Part shown: piece by piece, positions 7,842-12,057 of the stretch | How the letters are laid out: the number at the start of each line of letters is the position of its first letter | Numbering within the stretch: position 1 is the first letter of the stretch | Source: an uncultured Collinsella sp. | Lineage (GTDB): Bacteria > Actinomycetota > Coriobacteriia > Coriobacteriales > Coriobacteriaceae | NCBI GenBank assembly: GCA_900553705.1 | Contig: USEK01000028.1 | Span: 1-12,057, forward strand | Reading direction: 5' to 3' | Length of the DNA: 12,057 bases | Position numbers and translations under genes: made by a program | Notes under the pieces: generated by a model | Seen by the model: the letters and a program-made list of their open reading frames with translations, nothing else | Databases searched by the model: none | What the model was told of the DNA's origin: nothing

Positions 7842-7921
7842 GGGCGAGTTTTCAACGGTCCACGGTGCCGCAGGGTCCCAGGCGAAACCCGAAGACGCCG
7901 GGGGCTGTTGGAAACTCGCCC
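7842..7921. repeat. Long imperfect hairpin, unit 1
   Basis: The outer arms are 7842-7856 (GGGCGAGTTTTCAAC) and 7907-7921 (GTTGGAAACTCGCCC), 15 positions with one T/G wobble. Further pairing continues inward: GGTCC with GGGCT, CGGTG with CGCCG, GGGT with ACCC. The whole 80 bases can therefore fold into a single long stem. It ends in the same TTTTCAAC / GTTGRAAA boxes as the next unit and lies between the R-M promoter and the tRNA terminator. Confidence 0.65.
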
Positions 7922-7943
7922 ATCTCACAGCAACGTCACCCTA

Positions 7944-8012
7944 GGTTTTCAACGCTTTCCGTGGCCGAAGGGCTTCTTATAAGCCCGTAGGCTGTGGGAA
8001 GGGTTGAAAACC
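7944..8012. repeat. Long imperfect hairpin, unit 2
   Basis: The outer arms are GGTTTTCAAC (7944-7953) and GTTGAAAACC (8003-8012), a perfect match. Inside them CTTTCC (7955-7960) pairs GGAAGG (7997-8002), GGCC (7963-7966) pairs GGCT (7990-7993), and GGGCTT (7970-7975) pairs AAGCCC (7981-7986) around a CTTAT loop. About 30 pairs form in 69 bases, with one unpaired G at 7954. Box-to-box spacing (57 bases) is almost that of unit 1 (58), and the two units look like diverged tandem copies 96-97 bases apart. Confidence 0.68.
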
Positions 8013-8044
8013 GGACTTTGGGCATAGCCCTTCACAAAAAAACT

Positions 8045-8065
8045 TTCTACCCAAATTCTACCCAA
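8045..8065. repeat. Tandem direct repeat TTCTACCCAA, 11-bp period
   Basis: TTCTACCCAA occurs at 8045-8054 and again at 8056-8065, one helical turn apart, about 70 bases from the tRNA 3' end. Short tandem repeats at this distance from a tRNA attachment core are typical of arm-type sites bound by tyrosine recombinases. That role is inferred, not shown. Confidence 0.55.
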
Positions 8066-8085
8066 CTGACGTTAGCGATGCCCTT

Positions 8086-8127
8086 ATATAAGAAAGCAGG
8101 TCAGACGATTTATACCGTCTGACCTGC
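8086..8127 (-). terminator. Intrinsic terminator after tRNA-Arg
   Basis: There is a perfect 12-bp stem, GCAGGTCAGACG (8096-8107) with CGTCTGACCTGC (8116-8127), around an 8-base loop. Read on the minus strand it is followed by TTTCTTATAT (8095-8086). It begins 9 bases after the tRNA CCA, so it ends tRNA-Arg transcription and shields the mobile DNA beyond. Confidence 0.85.
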
Positions 8128-8136
8128 ATTTACTTC

Positions 8137-8165
8137 TGGTGCCCCCGGGCGGATTCGAACCGTCG
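8137..8165. other. Probable attachment-site core in the tRNA-Arg 3' end
   Basis: Everything to the left of the tRNA 3' end reads as mobile DNA (coupling protein, relaxase, R-M cargo) and everything to the right as chromosome. The boundary most likely lies in the tRNA 3' half, the classic target of tyrosine integrases. No second copy of this sequence exists in the window, so the core limits are a guess. The other end of the element and its integrase must be further left or absent. Confidence 0.5.
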
Positions 8166-8212
8166 ACACCCGCTTTAGGAGAGCGGTGCTCTATCCCCTG
8201 AGCTACGGAGGC
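8137..8212 (-). tRNA. tRNA-Arg(CCT)
   Basis: A full 76-base cloverleaf is present. The acceptor stem is GCCTCCG with CGGGGGC (one T/G pair), the D stem is GCTC/GAGC, and the anticodon stem is CCGCT/AGCGG with loop CTCCTAA, anticodon CCT (reads AGG). The T loop is TTCGAAT, and A73 and CCA are encoded (CCA at 8139-8137). The T stem GACGG/CCGCC has one A/C mismatch (position 50 with 64), which is unusual. The 3' end faces the conjugative DNA, the usual geometry for an integration target. Confidence 0.95.
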
Positions 8213-8222
8213 ATGTTGTACT

Positions 8223-8228
8223 AGTGTA
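8223..8228 (-). promoter_or_regulatory. Possible -10 box of tRNA-Arg
   Basis: TACACT on the minus strand lies 10 bases before the first tRNA base, a suitable distance for a start a few bases upstream of the mature 5' end. No good -35 box was seen at the right spacing. Confidence 0.3.
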
Positions 8229-8270
8229 GCAGATTTACTGCATCGCAATACGTCGCATGACTAGACTTCG

Positions 8271-8339
8271 AAGTTGCGGTGGAATAGTTCCTGTCTGAAG
8301 CATCTAAAGCCGTATTTAGGAACTATTTCACCGCAACTT
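8271..8339. repeat. 69-bp inverted-repeat element (22-bp arms) after manO
   Basis: The arms 8271-8292 (beginning AAGTTGCGGTG) and 8318-8339 are inverted repeats with one mismatch, which becomes a G/U pair in plus-strand RNA. They enclose 25 bases. The element starts 8 bases after the DUF956 stop and ends before the tRNA promoter region. There is no T tract, so it is not a classic terminator. A related arm occurs at 11957. It resembles a REP-like or MITE-like dispersed repeat. Confidence 0.75.
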
Positions 8340-8347
8340 ATGAGGAG

Positions 8348-8746
8348 CTAGTTACCTTTGTGGAAGAGGTTTTTGATAACGGAGGGGATGCTCTTGGCAC
8401 CCTTGGCCGTCACATCGATAAAGTCGGGCGAACGCACAAGCTTATCCTCGTCGACGTACTTGCGGACAGCACGAAGCGTCTCTTTGTCGTCGCGCGTCGA
8501 AAACGTAAAGTGACCGTTGTCCTTGGTGAAGATGGCAAAACGCGTGATCTTCTTGGTGCCGCGTAAAACCTCGGCGGCAATATAGTCGACCTCATCCCAC
8601 GGGATTTGAATATAATCCTCGGGATTGCGCTCGTTGTAATACTCGAACGCCTTATTGCCCACCATCACGTTGCCGTGGCTGGTAAGCCCCATCAGGCAGG
8701 TTGCCGGCGTTGCCAGATCGACCGTGCTGTTCTGAGATTGCGCCAT
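8348..8746 (-). CDS. manO: DUF956 family protein (ManO) of the mannose PTS operon
   Basis: A 132-aa cytoplasmic protein of the DUF956 family, found almost always at the end of mannose-family PTS operons; its biochemical role is not established, and a regulatory one is often assumed. The sequence has family-like blocks such as TCLMGLTSHGNVMVGNKAFE, IPWDEVDYIAAEV and FTFSTRDDKETLRAVRKY. I chose the ATG at 8746 (MAQSQNSTVDL). It is preceded by GGAGGG and GAGG at usable distances, while an upstream in-frame start at 8797 would place coding sequence across a terminator-like hairpin. It lies 120 bases after the EIID stop, unlike the tight spacing of the other three genes, so it is probably expressed at a lower level or separately. 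Confidence 0.88.
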   Translation of the reverse strand: MAQSQNSTVDLATPATCLMGLTSHGNVMVGNKAFEYYNERNPEDYIQIPWDEVDYIAAEVLRGTKKITRFAIFTKDNGHFTFSTRDDKETLRAVRKYVDEDKLVRSPDFIDVTAKGAKSIPSVIKNLFHKGN

Positions 8747-8762
8747 GCGCGCCTCGCCCTCC

Positions 8763-8810
8763 AAATAAAACAATCGGACCGCATCCAGTGTACCCACCGG
8801 GTGCGGTCCG
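8763..8810 (-). terminator. Terminator-like hairpin between EIID and manO
   Basis: On the minus strand, CGGACCGCA (8810-8802) pairs TGCGGTCCG (8783-8775). After one mismatch, CCGGTG pairs CACTGG with one wobble around a GGTA loop, and the stem is followed by ATTGTTTTATTT (8774-8763). It lies about 57 bases after the EIID stop and just ahead of the manO RBS, so it can separate the PTS genes from manO by partial termination. Confidence 0.7.
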
Positions 8811-8866
8811 TTTCAATGGCTCAAAAGCCCTTGCCTAGCAATTCTCGGTCTTAAGCCGAAACGTGC

Positions 8867-9787
8867 TTACATGAAGCCGCAGACGCGACCGATGATGCCG
8901 ATGGCGAAGAGAGCCAGGATGATGACGATCGGGCTGACCTTCTTCTTGAGGAGCTTGCAGACCAGCAGGGTCAGGCACACGGCGGCAAGGCCGGGGATGA
9001 GCTGATCGAGGTTGGCCTGAAGCGTGGTGACCTTCACCTGATCAAGGGCGTTAGCACCGATGGAGTTATACATCGTCAGTGCTTCCTTGACACCCTCAGA
9101 ACCGGAGGGCAGGTTAGCCCAGTCGATAAAGGCGCCAGCAGACTGCGTGACCTTGGAGACGACCGGGGTGAAGGAGATGGACACCCAGCGCTCGACCAGG
9201 GCGCCGATGATGAACATACCCAGGATGGAAGCACCCTCGGTGACCTTGCCCATCAGACCGCCGGAGAGGTCCTTGGCGATGGAGGAGCCGACCTTGTAGC
9301 CAAACTCCTGCGTGTACCACAGGAAGGCGTAACGGATGATGTTCCACGCGAAGAAGAACAGCAGCGGACCGGCGATGCTGCCGGACAGGGCCAGGGAAGC
9401 GCCCAGAGCACCCAGAATCGGGCGAAGGGTGAACCAGAAGGCGGGGTCGCCGACACCGGCGAGCGGGCCCATCATACCGACCTTGACGCCCTGAATGGCG
9501 ACGTCGTCAATCGGGGCACCGTTGGCGCGCTCCTCCTCGAGAGCGAGGGTAACGCCAATGACGGGGGCGGAAACATAGGGGTGGGTGTTATAGAACTCCA
9601 GGTGGCGCTTAAGAGCGGCAATCTGGTCATCCTTGCTGGTGTAGAGCTTCTTGATCGCAGGGATCATTGCGAAGCACCAGCCGCCGTTCTGCATACGCTC
9701 GTAGTTCCACGAGCCCTGAAGGAACTGATGACGGAAGCAAACCTTCTTGCGGTCAGCCTTGGTGAGCTGAATCTTGTTCTCTGCCAT
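8867..9787 (-). CDS. manZ: Mannose-family PTS membrane component EIID
   Basis: The EIID subunit forms the membrane sugar channel with EIIC. It is 306 aa from the ATG at 9787. Hallmarks are LQGSWNYERMQN (23-34), FYNTHPYV (65-72), GMMGPLAGVGDPAFWF (104-119) and a hydrophobic C-terminus ending IGRVCGFM. An in-frame GTG nine bases upstream (9796) is only 3 bases from the GGAGG (9800-9804), whereas MAENKIQLTK fits how related proteins begin. I prefer the ATG, though its spacing is slightly long. The RBS overlaps the EIIC stop, so the two are translated together. Sugar specificity (mannose, glucose, glucosamine or another) is not readable. Members of this pair are also known receptors for some bacteriocins. 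Confidence 0.95.
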   Translation of the reverse strand: MAENKIQLTKADRKKVCFRHQFLQGSWNYERMQNGGWCFAMIPAIKKLYTSKDDQIAALKRHLEFYNTHPYVSAPVIGVTLALEEERANGAPIDDVAIQGVKVGMMGPLAGVGDPAFWFTLRPILGALGASLALSGSIAGPLLFFFAWNIIRYAFLWYTQEFGYKVGSSIAKDLSGGLMGKVTEGASILGMFIIGALVERWVSISFTPVVSKVTQSAGAFIDWANLPSGSEGVKEALTMYNSIGANALDQVKVTTLQANLDQLIPGLAAVCLTLLVCKLLKKKVSPIVIILALFAIGIIGRVCGFM

Positions 9788-9803
9788 ATGTATCACTCCC
9801 CTC

Positions 9804-10622
9804 CTACTCGTAATCGTTCAGAATGTCGCCGAGCGGGTCGCCGGAGCCACCGCCCATGCCGCCACCCTGCTTGGCCAGATCCTTAAGGCCAAGGTAGATG
9901 AGGGCAAGGGAGATGCCGATGAGGCCAAGGGCGATCAGCGTGAGCTGAGGGATGGCAGCAAGGACAAAGCCGAGGATGAAGAACGGCCAGGTCTCCTTGG
10001 TGGCCATCATGTTGATGACCATGGCGTAACCGACGGAAGCGACCATGCCGCCGCCGACAGCCATGCCGCCGGACAGCCAGTCGGGCATAGCGTTAAGCGC
10101 GTTGGTAACGGCCTCGGCCGGGATGATGCACAGAAGTACTGCCGGGATGGCGATACGAAGGCCCTGCATGAGGATGGCAGCGTACTGCCAGCGCTCGATG
10201 CCGGAGAAGTCGCCCTTCTCGGCGCAACCGTCCATGGCGTGAGCGATAGCGGTAGCAATGGTACGGCAGATCATGGTCAGGAACAGACCAGCGACCGACA
10301 GCGGGACGGCGACGGCGATGGCCGCGGTAACGGCCTTGGCCGAATCAGTGGCGCCGCCGTTGAGGGCGAGCACCATGATGATCGAAGAAGCGACCGAGGC
10401 CAGAGCGGCGTCAGGCGCGACGGCGGCGCCGACGTTAGCCCAGCCAAGGGCCATCATCTGGAGCGAACCGCCCAGGAGGATGCCCTCCTGAAGGTGACCG
10501 GTTACGAGACCGATAAGCGTGCATGCCACGAGCGGCTGATGGAACTGGAACTCATCCAGAATGCCTTCCATACCGGCAAGCAACGCGACAATCGCAACAA
10601 GCAGAATAGTGATTGCAGACAT
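9804..10622 (-). CDS. manY: Mannose-family PTS membrane component EIIC
   Basis: The EIIC subunit is an integral membrane protein that binds and moves the sugar together with EIID. At 272 aa it matches the family length. The N-terminus is hydrophobic, and the conserved block from FQFHQPLVACTLIGLVTGH (25-43) through GGSLQMMALGWANVGAAVAP (51-70) is diagnostic. Several more hydrophobic helices follow, with a Gly-rich cytoplasmic tail (KQGGGMGGGSGDPLGD). The ATG at 10622 is preceded by AAAGGAGGG (10631-10639). It starts 18 bases after the EIIAB stop and ends 16 bases before the EIID ATG, so all three are one transcript. Confidence 0.95.
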   Translation of the reverse strand: MSAITILLVAIVALLAGMEGILDEFQFHQPLVACTLIGLVTGHLQEGILLGGSLQMMALGWANVGAAVAPDAALASVASSIIMVLALNGGATDSAKAVTAAIAVAVPLSVAGLFLTMICRTIATAIAHAMDGCAEKGDFSGIERWQYAAILMQGLRIAIPAVLLCIIPAEAVTNALNAMPDWLSGGMAVGGGMVASVGYAMVINMMATKETWPFFILGFVLAAIPQLTLIALGLIGISLALIYLGLKDLAKQGGGMGGGSGDPLGDILNDYE

Positions 10623-10640
10623 GTATCGGACCCTCCTTTA

Positions 10641-11630
10641 CTATGCTTGAGCGGCCAGTTCGGCCTTAGCTTTCTTCAACATGGCGTCGAGATCCTCGGA
10701 AGCATCCGAAGGAACCTTGCGGACCTCGAACTTGACGCCCTTGGCCTTGAGGGCCTCGAGGGTCTTAACGTCGTCATCGCCCATAGCGACGGCGTTGGTG
10801 ACGACGACCTTGCCCTTGGAGTGAGCCATGGAACCGATGTTGACTTCCTTGATGTCGACGCCGGCCTCGATGGCCTTGAGCAGATCCTGCGGGTTCTCGA
10901 AGAGCAGCATGGCCTTGGTGTCACCAAAACGCGTGTCCTTGACGACCTCGGCCATCTTCTTGATGGGCACGACGTTGGCATGGACTCCCGGAGGGGCAGC
11001 CTGCTCGATCATCGTCTTGCGAAGCTCGTCGTGAGCAACGCCGTCGGAAACCACGATGATGCGGTTGGGGTTAATCTGCTTGGTCCACGTGGTGGCCACC
11101 TGACCATGCAGCAGACGGGTGTCGATACGGACGTGGGCGATCTTGATGTGCCCGTCGCCGATGACCGTTCCCGGAGGGATGGCGCCTGCAGGAGCAGCGG
11201 CGGCCGTAGCCGGCTTCTTCTCCTCGGGCTCCAGAGACTCGGGCTTGACGCGCACGCCAGCCTTAGCCTCAGTCACGAGATGTTTTGCGATCGCATGTGC
11301 AGTGTTCTTTGCGTCAAAGCGCTGCGAATATGCCTCGATGAGCATAGGCAGGTTGACACCGGTGACGATAGCCCAGGAATCGTGGCCCTCGATGAGCCCG
11401 CTGATCTGGTTGAACGGCGTGCCGCCCCACAGATCAACGAGGAAGAGCACCTGCTCCTGGTCCTCGAAGGAAGCGACTGCTTCCTCGACCTTGGCACGGA
11501 AGTCGTCGGGGCCCATGCTCGGCTCGAGCGAGACCACGGCAACAGACGGCTGATCGCCAAAGACCATCGAGCCCGTCTGCTTGATTCCAGCTGCCAAGTC
11601 CCCGTGGCTAGCAAGAACAATACTTACCAT
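10641..11630 (-). CDS. manX: Mannose-family PTS cytoplasmic component EIIAB
   Basis: A fused EIIA-EIIB phosphotransfer protein, 329 aa. It takes phosphate from HPr on the EIIA histidine, passes it to the EIIB histidine, and then to sugar entering through EIIC/EIID. The EIIA domain (about 1-130) has LASHGDLAAG with H9 and VDLWGGTPFN (65-74). An Ala/Pro-rich hinge follows (EEKKPATAAAAPAG). The EIIB domain (about 160-325) carries VRIDTRLLHGQVATTW with H175. A GTG at 11633 and an ATG at 11630 are both in frame. The ATG lies 7 bases from AAGGAGG (11638-11644) and matches family starts, so I use it. It is first gene of the operon; AT-rich regulatory DNA lies upstream. Confidence 0.96.
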   Translation of the reverse strand: MVSIVLASHGDLAAGIKQTGSMVFGDQPSVAVVSLEPSMGPDDFRAKVEEAVASFEDQEQVLFLVDLWGGTPFNQISGLIEGHDSWAIVTGVNLPMLIEAYSQRFDAKNTAHAIAKHLVTEAKAGVRVKPESLEPEEKKPATAAAAPAGAIPPGTVIGDGHIKIAHVRIDTRLLHGQVATTWTKQINPNRIIVVSDGVAHDELRKTMIEQAAPPGVHANVVPIKKMAEVVKDTRFGDTKAMLLFENPQDLLKAIEAGVDIKEVNIGSMAHSKGKVVVTNAVAMGDDDVKTLEALKAKGVKFEVRKVPSDASEDLDAMLKKAKAELAAQA

Positions 11631-11700
11631 CACATAACCTCCTTTTTGTCTACGTATTTCCTACACGACATGAAAGGAGTATACCTGTTTGGATTGTGGA

Positions 11701-11706
11701 ATTATA
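11701..11706 (-). promoter_or_regulatory. -10 box of the mannose PTS operon
   Basis: A perfect TATAAT on the minus strand predicts a start near 11694 and a leader of about 60 bases before the EIIAB ATG. The -35 position has no good TTGACA match (closest TCCAAC/ATCCAA), suggesting an activator-dependent promoter. A weaker TATACT at 11678-11683 is an alternative. No -24/-12 (sigma-54) pattern was seen. Confidence 0.55.
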
Positions 11707-11734
11707 GCTAAATCCGCAAAAGGTTGGATTATTT

Positions 11735-11742
11735 GTTTAAAC
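11735..11742. promoter_or_regulatory. GTTTAAAC palindrome near -45 of the PTS promoter
   Basis: This perfect 8-bp palindrome, within ATTTGTTTAAACGTC, lies at about -41 to -48 from the predicted start, a common place for an activator to touch RNA polymerase. The same palindrome recurs at 11898. Confidence 0.4.
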
Positions 11743-11847
11743 GTCTAGGTTTGTTACAAGTTGATTACGTTACTGCTTTTTGACTCATTACACGACAAGG
11801 CGTCGCTCATCAAGCTATGTATTTTATAGATACAAGCAAGCTGTTCA

Positions 11848-11863
11848 TTAATATCGATATTAA
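11848..11863. promoter_or_regulatory. 16-bp perfect palindrome in the PTS upstream region
   Basis: TTAATATCGATATTAA is a perfect 16-bp palindrome. Direct AAGCAAG repeats flank it at 11834-11840 and 11862-11868. It lies about 155-170 bases before the predicted PTS start and could bind a dimeric regulator of the operon or of a divergent gene. Confidence 0.45.
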
Positions 11864-11897
11864 GCAAGTGCGAATGTGCTCGTACTGTCACTATTTT

Positions 11898-11905
11898 GTT
11901 TAAAC
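11898..11905. promoter_or_regulatory. Second GTTTAAAC palindrome
   Basis: This is the same 8-bp palindrome as at 11735, again preceded by a T run (ATTTTGTTTAAACAGAC), 163 bases further upstream. Two copies in one AT-rich intergenic region of a GC-rich genome suggest operator sites, though AT-rich context raises the chance of coincidence. Confidence 0.35.
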
Positions 11906-11956
11906 AGACATGGCTTGACTATTTGCACGACTTATGCTCAACAAAACTACTCAAAA

Positions 11957-11986
11957 AAGTTGCGGTGAAATAGTTCTTGTTTAAGA
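11957..11986. repeat. Further copy of the AAGTTGCGGTG repeat arm
   Basis: The bases AAGTTGCGGTGAAATAGTTC and the following ten match the left arm of the 8271 element and its continuation, with only a few differences, mostly C/T or A/G changes. No partner arm is visible before the window ends. It has the same orientation as the 8271 arm, so the two copies bracket the PTS operon. Confidence 0.65.
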
Positions 11987-12054
11987 GCCAGAAGGCTGGA
12001 TTGGGGGTGCGGACAGAAAGTTGGACCGCGGGGCGGTCCGGACTGGAGGTTCGC

Positions 12055-12057
12055 ATG
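12055..12057 (+). CDS. First codon of a plus-strand gene cut by the window edge
   Basis: GGAGG (12045-12049) lies 5 bases before an ATG that is the last codon of the window, an excellent start signal. Nothing of the protein is visible. The preceding GTGCGGACAGAAAGTTGGAC resembles terminal inverted repeats of IS3-family elements, so a transposase gene is possible but unproven. Confidence 0.35.

Larger units (their letters stand above)
11645..12044. other. AT-rich intergenic region upstream of the PTS operon
   Basis: About 400 bases hold no gene that I can support. They contain the PTS promoter, two GTTTAAAC sites, a 16-bp palindrome, a repeat arm at 11957-11986, and at the right a GC-rich segment with a 7-bp hairpin (GGACCGC at 12023-12029, GCGGTCC at 12033-12039). 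Composition changes from AT-rich to GC-rich after about 11985, suggesting a junction. Confidence 0.6.

Noticed and set aside
7824..7845. Hairpin upstream of the R-M gene as a terminator or attenuator
   Set aside because: Only about 5 consecutive pairs, and it overlaps a better-supported -35/-10 pair.
7842..8012. The two hairpins as true integron attC sites
   Set aside because: The layout is reminiscent, but the terminal boxes do not fit RYYYAAC/GTTRRRY at the outer base and no integron integrase or cassette array is visible. Kept only as an analogy.
9774..11711. 645-aa open frame on the plus strand opposite the PTS genes
   Set aside because: It lies entirely antisense to three well-recognised PTS genes. 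The translation is His/Asp/Gly-rich with no family signal, as expected from codon bias in a GC-rich genome.
11645..11957. Sigma-54 type promoter for the mannose operon, as in Listeria
   Set aside because: No TGGCAC-N5-TTGC-like pattern was found on the minus strand in the upstream region.

Overview
The window looks like a GC-rich Actinobacterium of the class Coriobacteriia, probably Collinsella-like. This is inferred from overall composition, from the protein sequences of a mannose-family PTS followed by a DUF956 protein, and from the conjugation genes. No species call is possible from sequence alone.

Left part (1-8136) reads as one end of an integrated conjugative or mobilizable element. 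A plus-strand pair encodes a VirD4/TraG-type coupling ATPase, whose start lies off the left edge, and a small relaxase; an intrinsic terminator follows. About 500 bases of very GC-rich, hairpin-rich DNA without a gene come next (candidate oriT). A minus-strand defence operon then runs from 7773 down to 3176: an MmeI-like type IIL restriction-modification enzyme, overlapping by one base (TAGTG) a DUF262/HNH (GmrSD- or SspE-like) nuclease. This tightly coupled pair is the most interesting gene arrangement in the window. Between the defence operon and the tRNA lie two consecutive long imperfect hairpins with matching terminal boxes (TTTTCAAC / GTTGRAAA) and a tandem 10-bp direct repeat with an 11-bp period. 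These resemble recombinase-binding architecture.

Junction (8086-8212): a minus-strand tRNA-Arg(CCT) with encoded CCA and a strong intrinsic terminator. Its 3' end faces the mobile DNA, as expected for a tRNA used as an attachment site. The other end of the element and its integrase are not in the window.

Right part (8213-12057) is chromosomal: a 69-bp inverted-repeat element, then the minus-strand mannose-family PTS operon, transcribed from about 11.69 kb downward as EIIAB, EIIC, EIID and, after a terminator-like hairpin, DUF956/ManO. Upstream is AT-rich regulatory DNA with a good -10 box, two GTTTAAAC palindromes, a 16-bp palindrome, and another copy of the repeat found after manO. At the extreme right edge a strong ribosome binding site precedes an ATG that is the last codon of the window; this may be the start of an insertion sequence.

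The PTS genes form one sugar-import machine (cytoplasmic phosphotransfer EIIAB, membrane EIIC/EIID). On the left, the coupling protein and relaxase would move the element and the R-M/DUF262 pair would act as cargo defending the host or stabilising the element.
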